From Lachnospiraceae bacterium (GTDB lineage Bacteria > Bacillota > Clostridia > Lachnospirales > Lachnospiraceae): DNA of 44,522 bases. Under the pieces are notes generated by a model, which was given only the letters and a program-made list of their open reading frames with translations, did no database searches and had not been told where the DNA came from. A program made the translations under genes and the position numbers. The stretch covers positions 1 to 44,522 of the forward strand of contig JAGAOO010000073.1 of NCBI GenBank assembly GCA_017623675.1, written 5' to 3'. This document shows positions 34,686 to 43,561 of the stretch, piece by piece (position 1 is the first letter of the stretch; every line of letters starts with the position of its first letter).

Positions 34686-36173
34686 CTAAGCCTGAGAACT
34701 TTTCTTGTTTTTAGGCTTTCCTGTTATCATCCATACAAGCAGTGCCAAAAGCAATACTGCAACCACTATCCATGAAAGCAAATATTTAATGCCCTGTTCC
34801 GCGAATTTATCATAATATCCCTTTAAGTAAATGATAACAATGATAAATGGCAGTATATATGTCATATAGACTCTTAATTTCTCTGGAAATCCCCATCCGT
34901 TTCCTGTATTGGCTTCTTGAATAAATGCATTCCATCCCCAACCATTCTTCTTTGTACAAAATGTCAGATAGATAATCGAACCCAATGGAAGAAGATTATT
35001 CGATACCAGAAAATCCTCCATATCCATAATATTTGAATCGGCTCCTAATGGTTGAATACCGGATAAACGGTTAAATCCCAGCACACACGGCATTGATAAT
35101 AGGATAACTGCTACAATATTTACCAGTACTGCTTTCTTTCTCTCCCATCCCCATAAATCAATTGCAAATGAAATGATATTCTCAAATACAGCAATCACCG
35201 TTGACAAAGAAGCAAAGGATAGGAATAAAAAGAACAAGGTACCCCAGATTCTTCCTCCTGTCATCTGATTAAACACATTTGGCAATGTAATAAATATCAA
35301 AGACGGACCAGAATCAGGCTCTATACCAAAAGCAAAACATGCAGGGATAATAATTAAGCCTGCCATCAGTGCAACAAATGTATCCAAAATGGTAATACTG
35401 AAAGTCTCTCCTGTTAAGGAGCGTTCTTTCCCTAAATAACTGCCGAATATTGCCATAGAACCAATTCCAATACTTAAGGTAAAAAAGGCCTGAGACATGG
35501 CTGCAAAAATCACATTTCCAATTCCTTTTTCTTTTATGACATCAAAATTAGGAATGAGATAGAATTCAATTCCTTCTTTCGCTCCGGGAAGCAAAACGGA
35601 ATTCACTGCTAAGGCAAGAATCAGAACCAGCAGACATACCATCATTACTTTTGTGATTTTTTCTACCCCTTTTTGCATACCCAGAGAACAGATTGCAAAA
35701 GACACCAAAACTGCTAATATCATCCAGAATGATAAAAGTATGGGATTGTCCTGCATTGCCTGAAACTTTTCCTTCACCTCTACTGTTGTCAACGCAGCAT
35801 TGGTAAATTCACCGGCCAGACACCGATAACAATAATAAAGCATCCAACCTGCAACTGTGGTATAAAACATCATCAACAAATAATTTCCTGCCATTCCTAC
35901 ATATCCATAGTAGTGCCATCTGGTTCCTTTGGGCTCCAGTTCTAAAAAAGACGTGGCAACCGACTTCTGGCTGCCACGTCCTACTGAAAATTCACAAACC
36001 ATAATTGGGAATCCCAGAATTGCAAGAAAAACCAGATAAATCACTATAAATGCTGCACCACCGTACTGTCCACACATATAAGGAAACTTCCATACATTTC
36101 CCAGTCCGACTGCACAGCCGGCAGAAACCAGAATGAATCCCAACCGTGATCCAAATTTTTCTCTTGCTTGCAT
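34686..36173 (-). CDS. Sodium-dependent transporter, NSS (neurotransmitter:sodium symporter) family
   Basis: A 495-residue membrane transporter with 11-12 helices, like LeuT/MhsT. The sodium/substrate site of helix 1 is clear: LVSAGCAVGLGNVWKFPYM (about 15-33). FFTLSIGIGSMAIFGSYL is the helix 6 region. It probably imports an amino acid (hydrophobic or aromatic) with Na+. AAGGAG lies 10 bases before the ATG and only 14 bases separate it from the flavodiiron gene upstream, so it is the third gene of the oxygen-defence operon; why is not evident. Confidence 0.93.
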   Translation of the reverse strand: MQAREKFGSRLGFILVSAGCAVGLGNVWKFPYMCGQYGGAAFIVIYLVFLAILGFPIMVCEFSVGRGSQKSVATSFLELEPKGTRWHYYGYVGMAGNYLLMMFYTTVAGWMLYYCYRCLAGEFTNAALTTVEVKEKFQAMQDNPILLSFWMILAVLVSFAICSLGMQKGVEKITKVMMVCLLVLILALAVNSVLLPGAKEGIEFYLIPNFDVIKEKGIGNVIFAAMSQAFFTLSIGIGSMAIFGSYLGKERSLTGETFSITILDTFVALMAGLIIIPACFAFGIEPDSGPSLIFITLPNVFNQMTGGRIWGTLFFLFLSFASLSTVIAVFENIISFAIDLWGWERKKAVLVNIVAVILLSMPCVLGFNRLSGIQPLGADSNIMDMEDFLVSNNLLPLGSIIYLTFCTKKNGWGWNAFIQEANTGNGWGFPEKLRVYMTYILPFIIVIIYLKGYYDKFAEQGIKYLLSWIVVAVLLLALLVWMITGKPKNKKSSQA

Positions 36174-36187
36174 AAATTATAAACTCC

Positions 36188-37351
36188 TTATTGTAAAATA
36201 GCCTCTGCCAGTGCTTCCAGCTTTGGCATATCCACCTCTTTCATGGTAGACTGGATTGTTACTACAGGCTCAACTATGGTGATATTCTTCATGCCTTCCA
36301 ACGCAGTCTTCATTACTCTGCCTGCAGATGGTGCCCATGAACCATTCTCCAGAATACCCACCTTACGGTTTTGGTATGCTTTGGATTTCAAATGATTCAA
36401 AAAGCTTTCCATACAAGGGAATACGCCTCCGTCATAGCTGGCTGCTGCCAGAATCATAGTATTATATCGGAATGCATCTTCAATTACTTCTGCCATATCT
36501 TCTCTTGCCAGGTCACTGACCACTACCTTTGCAGCTCCCTTTTCCGTTAGAATCTCGGCCAACTTCCTGGCTGCCTGTTCCGTATTACCATGAATACTGG
36601 CATAAGCAATTAATACTCCCTGGTCTTCCGGCTCATAACTACTCCATACCTGATATTTATCCATGTAGTAACTTAGATTTTCCTTCAGAATAGGTCCATG
36701 CAGTGGACAAATGGTCTGAATATCCAGATTGGCAGCCTTTTTCAATAGTGCACTAACCGGTGCGCCATATTTCCCAACAATATTAAAATAATACCGTCTG
36801 GCTTCACATGCCCAATCCTCATCTGCATCTAATGCACCAAATTTGCCAAATGCATCGGCGGAAAATAAAACTTTTTCTGTCTGCTCATATTCCAACATAA
36901 CCTCTGGCCAATGAACCATTGGAGCCATGATGAATTGAAGCACATGGCTGCCAAGAGACAAAGTTTCTCCCTCTTTCACAATTATTTCCCGATTTTTCAC
37001 ATCTAAGTCAATAAATTGCGGAAGCATGGAAAATGTCTTTGCATTTCCTACTATTTTCATATTCGGATACTTTTCCGCTACCGCTTTCATGCTGCCTGAA
37101 TGATCCGGCTCCATGTGTGAAACCACCAAATAGTCCGGCTTTTTTCCCTGTAACACCTGCTCTATATTATCCAGCCATTCATCTGTTTTTCTTACATCCA
37201 CGGTATCCATTAATGCAATCTGTTCATCCATTATAAGATAGGAATTATAAGAAACGCCATTTGGTATCACATACTGACTTTCAAACAAATCCAGATCTTT
37301 ATCATCCACGCCAACATAGAATATTTGTTCTGAAATATTGTTCTTGTTCAT
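36188..37351 (-). CDS. Flavodiiron protein (FprA-type oxygen reductase)
   Basis: A 387-residue flavodiiron protein that reduces O2 (or NO) to water with electrons from rubredoxin. The N-terminal MBL-fold di-iron domain has HMEPDHSG (His79, Glu81, Asp83, His84), MVHWPEVML and ICPLHGPIL; the C-terminal flavodoxin domain starts GVLIAYASIHGNTEQAA (FMN loop). It is encoded just after the flavin reductase-rubredoxin-rubrerythrin fusion, whose N-terminal part is the known electron donor type (Hrb) for FprA in acetogens. AAAGGATACAAA precedes the ATG. Confidence 0.95.
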   Translation of the reverse strand: MNKNNISEQIFYVGVDDKDLDLFESQYVIPNGVSYNSYLIMDEQIALMDTVDVRKTDEWLDNIEQVLQGKKPDYLVVSHMEPDHSGSMKAVAEKYPNMKIVGNAKTFSMLPQFIDLDVKNREIIVKEGETLSLGSHVLQFIMAPMVHWPEVMLEYEQTEKVLFSADAFGKFGALDADEDWACEARRYYFNIVGKYGAPVSALLKKAANLDIQTICPLHGPILKENLSYYMDKYQVWSSYEPEDQGVLIAYASIHGNTEQAARKLAEILTEKGAAKVVVSDLAREDMAEVIEDAFRYNTMILAAASYDGGVFPCMESFLNHLKSKAYQNRKVGILENGSWAPSAGRVMKTALEGMKNITIVEPVVTIQSTMKEVDMPKLEALAEAILQ

Positions 37352-37393
37352 TTTGTATCCTTTCGCACGAAGTACATCCTTTTATCTTTCTGA

Positions 37394-38569
37394 TTAGTAG
37401 TTCTCTTTGCGAACCTCAAAGAAGCTCTGTGGGTGTGCACATACCGGGCATACATCCGGTGCTTTTTTACCCATTACCAGATGTCCACAGTTACGGCATT
37501 CCCAGATAGTCTCTTCGCTCTTCTCAAATACTGCCTGCATTTCAACGTTATTTAACAATGCACGATAACGCTCTTCGTGTGCTTTCTCAATCTGTCCTAC
37601 CAGACGGAATTTCTCTGCCAGTTCTGTAAATCCTTCTTCCTCTGCTTCTTTTGCAAAGGTTTCATACATATCTGTCCACTCATAATTCTCACCATCAGCT
37701 GCTGCTTCCAGGTTTGCAGCAGTATTACCAATACCACTTAATGCCTTAAACCACATCTTTGCATGCTCTTTTTCATTATCTGCAGTTTGCTGGAAAATAG
37801 CTGCAATCTGCTCATAACCTTCCTTCTTTGCAACACTTGCAAAGTATGTATACTTGTTTCTTGCCTGAGACTCTCCGGCAAATGCTGCTAATAAATTGGC
37901 TTCTGTTTTTGTTCCTTTTAATTCTGACATGTTCGTTTCTCCTTTTCCTTCGTTTTCATTTTTAATTGGTTCGAATACTTCTGCCCCATGCTTGCAGATT
38001 GGGCAAACATAATCTGCCGGAAGTTCATCCCCTTCATAAATGTAACCACATATTGTACAACGATATCCTGTTACCACCTTTTCCTCTTTCTTTGGACGTG
38101 GTTTAATATTCTTTTGATAATAATCGTATGTAACGGAGGTTTCCTGACTCAGCACCTCACAGTCAGTTACATCTGCAATAAACATTGTATGACTTCCTAA
38201 ATCCATTTGATTGATTACTTTACCGGATATAAATGCATTGGTACTTTCTGTACAATACAGCACACCATTCTCTGCTCGTTTCACTGCTGTGTATCCATCG
38301 AATTTGTCACAATCTCTTCCACTTTGGAAACCAAACCGTTGGAAAATCGAAAAATCTGCCGAGGTTGTCAATATTGAAACATTGAACACACCTGTTTGGG
38401 CAATTATATCGTGAGTATAATTGCCTTTGTTAACCGTAATAGAAATTCTGTTTGGATTGCTGGTAACCTGCGCAACCGTGTTCACAATACATCCATTATC
38501 CTTTTCATTCACTCTGGCGGTTAATACATAAAGTCCATAACCAATTTTAAACATTGCTTTTGTATCCAT
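37394..38569 (-). CDS. Flavin reductase-rubredoxin-rubrerythrin fusion (Hrb::Rbr)
   Basis: A 391-residue three-part redox protein. Residues 1-155 are an FMN-binding flavin reductase domain; 168-203 a rubredoxin ([24 protein letters not shown]). Together they match high-molecular-weight rubredoxin (Hrb). Residues 214-391 are a full rubrerythrin starting [20 protein letters not shown], with di-iron Glu/His ([17 protein letters not shown]) and its own C-terminal rubredoxin (WECRNCG ... CPVC). Hrb feeds the flavodiiron protein; rubrerythrin reduces peroxide. The junction codes [11 protein letters not shown]; its DNA contains AAGGAG 8 bases before the rubrerythrin ATG (37930), so free rubrerythrin may also be made. 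Confidence 0.92.
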   Translation of the reverse strand: MDTKAMFKIGYGLYVLTARVNEKDNGCIVNTVAQVTSNPNRISITVNKGNYTHDIIAQTGVFNVSILTTSADFSIFQRFGFQSGRDCDKFDGYTAVKRAENGVLYCTESTNAFISGKVINQMDLGSHTMFIADVTDCEVLSQETSVTYDYYQKNIKPRPKKEEKVVTGYRCTICGYIYEGDELPADYVCPICKHGAEVFEPIKNENEGKGETNMSELKGTKTEANLLAAFAGESQARNKYTYFASVAKKEGYEQIAAIFQQTADNEKEHAKMWFKALSGIGNTAANLEAAADGENYEWTDMYETFAKEAEEEGFTELAEKFRLVGQIEKAHEERYRALLNNVEMQAVFEKSEETIWECRNCGHLVMGKKAPDVCPVCAHPQSFFEVRKENY

Positions 38570-38587
38570 TTTGTACCTCCATCTTTC

Positions 38588-38616
38588 ATATTATTGTCTT
38601 AGTTTTTATAAAACAA
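38588..38616 (-). promoter_or_regulatory. Promoter of the oxygen-defence operon
   Basis: On the minus strand TTGTTT (38611-38616) and TAATAT (38588-38593), spacer 17, about 20 bases before the Hrb::Rbr start. No clear PerR box is seen. Confidence 0.55.
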
Positions 38617-38646
38617 TTACAGTAAGTATACACCGTTTTCATTGTC

Positions 38647-40050
38647 TTAAGCAAGTGTTTCCTTACAAATGAGGTTCAATTTTCCCTCTACTTTTCTCTT
38701 ACAGTAAAAGAATGCCGGAATCAAAAACAAATCCGCTGCAATCCATGCCAGTCCATTTGCCACACAGACACTCATAAAGCCCAAATGAGCCGGCAGCAAC
38801 CAGGCAGCAAAGCATCTTGCAAGCATTTCCAACACACCGGCAGTCATGGCAAAGGCAGAAAAACCCATGCCCTGAATTGTAAAACGTACCGTTAACACAA
38901 AGGTTAACAGTGGGAATCCTATGGTTGATGCCAAAATATACTGAAATGCATACTCTAATGCTTCTATCTCATCTGCATTAATAAATAACATTGATAATTC
39001 ATTCCCAAACATTAATATCAAGCCCAAAATAAACACAGACAAAATAATACAGGCAAGAGTTGACTGATATAATCCTTTTCGTATCCGATCTATCTTTCCT
39101 GCCCCCATGTTCTGTCCGGCATAGGTTGCCATGGTATTTCCCATTGCTTCCAGTGGACAGGAAATCAAACAATATACCTTACTTGCGGCTGCTACGCCGG
39201 CAACAGCAATCTCTCCAAAAGAATTCACTGCTGTCTGTAATACAATGGAGCCAATGGCTGTAATTGAATACTGTAATCCCATCGGCAGGCCAACCACAGT
39301 CAAAGTCTTCAAGTATCTCATATCCGGCTTCCAGTCTCCCTTTTGTGTCTTCAAAATATCGAACTTCTTAATTAAATAAATCAAGCTGACAACTCCAGAT
39401 ACTCCCTGTGCGATAATTGTAGCCAGTGCAGCACCTTCCACATCCATTCCAAGAACCGGAATAAACAACAAGTCAAGAATGACATTCAATACCGAAGAAA
39501 TAATCAAAAATACAACCGGTGACTTACTGTCTCCCAAGGAACGGAACACCCCTGAAACCATGTTATAGAGAACCGTAAAAGGAATTCCTGCAAATATAAC
39601 AATGATATAATTGTATGCATATCGGAACGCTTTCTCCGGTGTATTCATCCATACCAACATCTGATGGCATAAGAGAACCGTTACTACCGTCAACACTACG
39701 GATATTGCTGCACAATACCAGACACTATTGGTCACATACCGCCGAAGTGATGTTTCGTCCTTTGCACCAAATGCCTGTGCTACCGGTATTGCAAATCCAC
39801 TACAAATACCAACACAAAAGCCAATTACCAGAAAGGACAGGGAACCGGTTACGCCTACCCCTGCCAATTGATTTAAGCCTAAATACTTCCCTACAATCAT
39901 GGTATCCACCATGTTATAAAATTGCTGGAATAACGTTCCAAGAAAAACCGGAAGCCAGAATCCTATAATACAACGAAACGGACTTCCAACTGTTAAGTCT
40001 TTCATACCGGTCTTTCCTTTTAAGTGTTTTGTTTCCTGTGCAAATGCCAT
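38647..40050 (-). CDS. MATE family multidrug/cation antiporter
   Basis: A 467-residue membrane protein with 12 predicted helices. MATE marks are FWLPVFLGTLFQQFYNMVDT in helix 1, VGVTGSLSFLVIGFCVGI, AFGAKDETSLRRYV after helix 2, and QNMGAGKIDRIRKGL after helix 7. It would expel organic cations or drugs using Na+ or H+. The start at 40050 has AGGAGG 8 bases before. A longer in-frame reading to 40185 starts inside the glyA terminator and is rejected. A perfect palindrome lies 40 bases upstream. Confidence 0.93.
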   Translation of the reverse strand: MAFAQETKHLKGKTGMKDLTVGSPFRCIIGFWLPVFLGTLFQQFYNMVDTMIVGKYLGLNQLAGVGVTGSLSFLVIGFCVGICSGFAIPVAQAFGAKDETSLRRYVTNSVWYCAAISVVLTVVTVLLCHQMLVWMNTPEKAFRYAYNYIIVIFAGIPFTVLYNMVSGVFRSLGDSKSPVVFLIISSVLNVILDLLFIPVLGMDVEGAALATIIAQGVSGVVSLIYLIKKFDILKTQKGDWKPDMRYLKTLTVVGLPMGLQYSITAIGSIVLQTAVNSFGEIAVAGVAAASKVYCLISCPLEAMGNTMATYAGQNMGAGKIDRIRKGLYQSTLACIILSVFILGLILMFGNELSMLFINADEIEALEYAFQYILASTIGFPLLTFVLTVRFTIQGMGFSAFAMTAGVLEMLARCFAAWLLPAHLGFMSVCVANGLAWIAADLFLIPAFFYCKRKVEGKLNLICKETLA

Positions 40051-40089
40051 AGTTCTTACCTCCTGTTTTCCTGATTCTTTATTTCTACG

Positions 40090-40106
40090 CCATACAGTCT
40101 GTATGG
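40090..40106. promoter_or_regulatory. Palindrome upstream of the MATE gene, possible operator
   Basis: CCATACAG-T-CTGTATGG is a perfect dyad with 8-base arms. It sits 40-56 bases before the MATE start, after weak promoter-like sequence (TTGTGC / TGTAAA). A repressor site for the transporter is possible; no regulator is adjacent. Confidence 0.5.
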
Positions 40107-40134
40107 AATATTTACAAATGACATCCTGCGTCAG

Positions 40135-40168
40135 CACAATGTCGCAGTCGGGCTTATGCAACAAAAAA
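40135..40168. repeat. Post-terminator element, copy B
   Basis: CACAATGTCGC-AG-TCGGGCTTATGCAACAAAAAAA adjoins the T tract of the glyA terminator; it is the partner of 14211-14247. In both places it lies immediately after the terminator of a minus-strand operon. Confidence 0.65.
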
Positions 40169-40213
40169 ATCATTTCTGCTTTCATCGTGATGATTATAGC
40201 AGAAATGATTTTT
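40165..40213 (-). terminator. glyA terminator
   Basis: ATCATTTCTGCT (40169-40180) pairs with AGCAGAAATGAT (40198-40209), extended by A/T pairs on both sides, loop of 17 bases, T run on the minus strand at 40162-40168. Located about 45 bases after the glyA stop. Confidence 0.85.
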
Positions 40214-40259
40214 CATCAATAGGTAATACTATGACATTATAATAGGTCAATTTTGACTT

Positions 40260-41492
40260 TTAGTACAATGGATAACGATCTGTAATATCTTTTACCAACG
40301 CTTTTGCCTTTTCATTATCCTTATCAATTACAGCCGCCTTAATTGCATCTGCAATAATAATCATATCTGACTCCACAACGCCTCTGGAGGTAATTGCCGG
40401 AGTTCCAAGACGGATACCGGAGGTTACAAATGGAGACTTCGGATCATTTGGCACTGTATTCTTATTACAGGTAATATTGACGGTATCCAATAATTTCTCT
40501 ACTTCCTTACCAGTCAGTCCAAGATTCTGTAAATCAACCAGCATCAAGTGATTATCTGTACCATCGGAAACAATTTTGAATCCTCTTTCCTGTAATGCCT
40601 TGCAAAGAGTTGCAGCATTCTTAACAATCTGTGCCTGATATGCCTTATATTCATCCGTCAGACATTCCTTAAAGCAAACTGCCTTTGCAGCAATCACATG
40701 CATTAACGGTCCACCCTGAATTCCCGGGAATACAGCCTTGTTAAAATTCAACTTCTCATTTACTTCATTGCTGGATAAAATCATACCGCCACGTGGTCCA
40801 CGTAAGGTCTTGTGGGTAGTAGTAGTGGTTACATGTGCGTATGGAATTGGACTCATATGAAGTCCGGCAGCAACCAAACCTGCAATATGTGCCATATCCA
40901 CCATCAGATATGCTCCTACTTCATCTGCAATTTCCCGGAACTTCTTAAAATCAATCGCTCTGGCATATGCACTGGCACCGGCAACAATTAATTTCGGCTT
41001 ACATTCCTTTGCAATTCTTAAAACCTCATCATAATCAATAAATCCCTCATCATTTACACCATAAGGAACTACGTTAAAATACTTACCGGATAAATTCACC
41101 GGACTTCCATGGGTCAAATGTCCACCATGTGCCAGGTTCATCCCCATAAAGGTATCTCCCGGATTCATAATTGCAAAGAACGCTGCCATATTCGCCTGTG
41201 CACCGGAGTGTGGCTGTACATTTACATATTCACAACCAAAAATCTGCTTTGCACGCTCAATTGCAAGATTTTCAACCACATCCACATATTCACAGCCACC
41301 ATAATAACGCTTTGCCGGATACCCTTCCGCATATTTATTGGTCAGTGGACTTCCCATTGCAGCCATAACTGCTTTGCTTACAAAATTCTCAGAAGCAATC
41401 AATTCTATATGACTATTCTGTCTTCCTACCTCATCCTGAATGGCTGCTGCGATTTCCGGATCCACTTTTGAAATCTCATCAAAACTATACAT
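40260..41492 (-). CDS. glyA: Serine hydroxymethyltransferase
   Basis: GlyA converts serine and tetrahydrofolate to glycine and methylene-tetrahydrofolate. At 410 residues it is full length: [35 protein letters not shown], the PLP lysine in [16 protein letters not shown], and [13 protein letters not shown] near the end. The start at 41492 follows AGGAGGAACGAAGGAA; the ATG at 41543 gives a non-homologous extension. It is monocistronic, between its own promoter and terminator. No riboswitch is visible in the short leader. Confidence 0.97.
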   Translation of the reverse strand: MYSFDEISKVDPEIAAAIQDEVGRQNSHIELIASENFVSKAVMAAMGSPLTNKYAEGYPAKRYYGGCEYVDVVENLAIERAKQIFGCEYVNVQPHSGAQANMAAFFAIMNPGDTFMGMNLAHGGHLTHGSPVNLSGKYFNVVPYGVNDEGFIDYDEVLRIAKECKPKLIVAGASAYARAIDFKKFREIADEVGAYLMVDMAHIAGLVAAGLHMSPIPYAHVTTTTTHKTLRGPRGGMILSSNEVNEKLNFNKAVFPGIQGGPLMHVIAAKAVCFKECLTDEYKAYQAQIVKNAATLCKALQERGFKIVSDGTDNHLMLVDLQNLGLTGKEVEKLLDTVNITCNKNTVPNDPKSPFVTSGIRLGTPAITSRGVVESDMIIIADAIKAAVIDKDNEKAKALVKDITDRYPLY

Positions 41493-41551
41493 TTCCTTCG
41501 TTCCTCCTGTTCTTATTCTGCGTTTATGATTCATAAACATCACATAGACTA

Positions 41552-41580
41552 ATCATACCCTGTTTTTGTCAGATACGCAA
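41552..41580 (-). promoter_or_regulatory. glyA promoter
   Basis: On the minus strand TTGCGT (41575-41580) and TATGAT (41552-41557), spacer 17, right after the terminator of the upstream gene. Confidence 0.7.
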
Positions 41581-41581
41581 G

Positions 41582-41617
41582 AAAAATCAGTTGGCTGGGA
41601 ATTTATCCAACCAACTG
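41582..41617 (-). terminator. Terminator of the DUF308 gene
   Basis: On the minus strand CAGTTGGTTGG (41607-41617) pairs with CCAGCCAACTG (41588-41598), with one G-U pair, followed by ATTTTTC. Confidence 0.85.
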
Positions 41618-41655
41618 ATTCTATTCTTTTTATTCTGCTCAATTTTTATCCTGTT

Positions 41656-42270
41656 TTATTCTTCTTTATTCTTTTCTATATCCTTTTCATCCAGTAAACC
41701 GAATCGGTCTTCCAATTTCTTTTTCTTAGCCCTGACTCGAACCGTATAAGCTGTAATCCAGATATTAACTAATCCATCTACCATAAAGGAGATAGCCAAA
41801 AAAACAAACTGGGATAATGGCTCTGCATATTGTGACACCAATGCCATAATGCCAACTCCTGCCAGTGCAATTGCTGTCGCCAATACTATCATCCACTTGC
41901 GAATCCCGAATTTCTTCGCATCAAAGGCAGTCTGCATCTTTAATAATCCATCAAAGATAACATAGATTCCAAATAATTTTGATATTGCCTGAGGATCCTT
42001 CCAACCAATGCACCAAAAAAGTATTCCAACAAAAATCAGATACAACCCGGACGCAAAATCAAATTGAAATGCTAATCGGTACAAATCATTGGAAAAGTAG
42101 CCTAAAATCTTCGCTCCTCCCACTAAAATACATAATACACTAATCAAAATTACCTCTTGGGTAGTGGTTAATCCGGTAAACAATAGCAGGAACAAACCTA
42201 CAGCAACCATTAATGAATGAATTATTATATTGATAATTTTTGCCTGTTTTACAATATCGACTTTTTTCAT
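41656..42270 (-). CDS. DUF308/HdeD-family membrane protein
   Basis: A 204-residue protein with six hydrophobic helices, for example IINIIIHSLMVAVGLFLLLF and LYLIFVGILFWCIGW, and a charged C-terminal tail (KKKKLEDRFGLLDEKDIEKN). It resembles the HdeD family, implicated in acid stress in E. coli but of unknown role in Clostridia. AAGGGA is 8 bases before the ATG. A related domain is fused to threonine synthase at 24281-26458, so the genome has at least two paralogs. Confidence 0.82.
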   Translation of the reverse strand: MKKVDIVKQAKIINIIIHSLMVAVGLFLLLFTGLTTTQEVILISVLCILVGGAKILGYFSNDLYRLAFQFDFASGLYLIFVGILFWCIGWKDPQAISKLFGIYVIFDGLLKMQTAFDAKKFGIRKWMIVLATAIALAGVGIMALVSQYAEPLSQFVFLAISFMVDGLVNIWITAYTVRVRAKKKKLEDRFGLLDEKDIEKNKEE

Positions 42271-42312
42271 CTTTTCATTCCCTTAAATACACATCATTTT
42301 TCTATACTTACT

Positions 42313-42396
42313 ATTCCAAAACTCACATTCCAAAACTCACATTTCAATACTCACATTTCAATACTCACAATTCCAATACTCACAATCCCAATACTC
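42313..42396. repeat. Tandem repeat, about six copies of a 14-15 bp unit
   Basis: Units of the type ATTCCAAAACTCAC or ATTTCAATACTCAC begin at 42313, 42327, 42341, 42355, 42369 and 42384; the first four are exactly 14 bp and later ones 15 or partial. They fill the gap between two minus-strand genes and end at the flavoprotein stop codon. Not a CRISPR: no spacers. Confidence 0.9.
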
Positions 42397-43101
42397 TTAC
42401 ATTCGTTCACTCCAGTAACGCTTAATTAATACTTCGAAGGTCTGCGGTGATACCATTTGCTTTTTCAATATCCGGTCTTGTTCTTCCGATATAGCACCTG
42501 TTTCGTAGAATTCCTGTCCGGCCTTTTTAACCTCTTCCAGATAATGAATCACCTGTCGTGTCCGGCTACCCGCTTGTAGCAGCTCTCCTTGTGAACATAG
42601 AATACTGGTATAATTTCCTTCACCACAAATCAAATCATATTCCTTCAGCAGGCCTTCAAACATCGTGTCCATGGATACGTAGCCACAAGAAGAAATCACA
42701 ACTAATTTCTTATCCTTTAAGCTATGCTCCTCCATTTCCAGTATAGAATGAAAGGTATCTTCCGGACTGCCCTCATAACGTTTAGTAAACAACAGACACC
42801 GTTCTGTCATCATTCGCATACGGGAAGGCATTCCTGCAAAATACAGAGGCAAGCTTTCTATGATAATATCCGCTTCCAGAATATCCTGATAAATCTCCTG
42901 CATATCATCCTTGACGGCACACTGCCCCGGTGTTTTTGTCCAACAGGAAAAGCACCCCATACATGGATGGATATCTTTATCCCGAAGGGTAATTGTTTTC
43001 ACCTTTGCATCTTCCGAAAAACCACTGACGAATGCATTGGTCAGCCACATGGTATTGCTACGCTCACCCTTGGGACTTCCATTAATAATCAACACGTTCA
43101 T
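42397..43101 (-). CDS. NAD(P)H-dependent FMN reductase family flavoprotein
   Basis: A 234-residue flavodoxin-fold protein: MNVLIINGSPKGERSNTMWL binds FMN phosphate, then CMGCFSCWTKTPGQC (cysteine-rich loop as in iron-sulfur flavoprotein relatives) and ESLPLYFAGMPSRMRMMTER. The C-terminal 60 residues are an extra helical region. The start at 43101 is 10 bases beyond the dehydratase stop; the longer frame lacks homology. Third gene after fabG and the dehydratase, so it may reduce an enoyl or keto intermediate there, but no evidence shows that. Confidence 0.85.
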   Translation of the reverse strand: MNVLIINGSPKGERSNTMWLTNAFVSGFSEDAKVKTITLRDKDIHPCMGCFSCWTKTPGQCAVKDDMQEIYQDILEADIIIESLPLYFAGMPSRMRMMTERCLLFTKRYEGSPEDTFHSILEMEEHSLKDKKLVVISSCGYVSMDTMFEGLLKEYDLICGEGNYTSILCSQGELLQAGSRTRQVIHYLEEVKKAGQEFYETGAISEEQDRILKKQMVSPQTFEVLIKRYWSERM

Positions 43102-43111
43102 GTGATTCACC

Positions 43112-43561
43112 TCATGCTTCTTCGCTATAAATGCTTTCCTTATCGACTGCAGTAAATAACATATCTCCTTTTGCACGTAACTTTCCTTCACAGAAAATCT
43201 GTGCAGAAAATTCATATAAACCGGTGCCGCCACGCAAACATTCTACCTTAATTTCCAAACGGTCTCCCGGAATTACTGCTTTTACGAATTTGAAATCTTT
43301 TACCTTCAACAGCACATAAATCTTACTATCATCTACCCCCTCCTGTTCAATAACAAGAGAGCATAATTGTGCCGCTGTTTCTATTAACAATACTCCCGGC
43401 ATAATCGGATATCCCGGCATATGTCCCTCAAAATACGGCTCGTTTACGGATACACACTTGATTCCGGTTGCTGATTTTCCAGGCTCTAATTCTGTTACCC
43501 GTTCAATCATCTGAAAAGGCGGACGTTGCCGCATACGTTCATTTATCTCTAAGAGATTCAT
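43112..43561 (-). CDS. fabZ: FabZ-type 3-hydroxyacyl-ACP dehydratase
   Basis: A 149-residue hot-dog-fold dehydratase that turns 3-hydroxyacyl-ACP into trans-2-enoyl-ACP. The catalytic His and Glu are both present in EGHMPGYPIMPGVLLIETAA (FabZ usually has GHFP, here GHMP). RPPFQMIERVTELEPGKSA is the family's opening. It overlaps the fabG stop by four bases (ATGA). Outside a complete fatty-acid cluster, so it could be a paralog serving a special acyl product. Confidence 0.85.
   Translation of the reverse strand: MNLLEINERMRQRPPFQMIERVTELEPGKSATGIKCVSVNEPYFEGHMPGYPIMPGVLLIETAAQLCSLVIEQEGVDDSKIYVLLKVKDFKFVKAVIPGDRLEIKVECLRGGTGLYEFSAQIFCEGKLRAKGDMLFTAVDKESIYSEEA

Noticed and set aside
40051-40185. 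A 45-residue extension of the MATE protein
   Set aside because: It begins in the glyA terminator and runs through the shared post-terminator element; AGGAGG marks the start at 40050.
41493-41581. A glycine or SAM riboswitch before glyA
   Set aside because: The leader between promoter and gene is about 55 bases, too short, and holds no conserved aptamer sequence.
42313-42396. CRISPR-like repeats
   Set aside because: Units are contiguous with no spacers and no cas genes are near.
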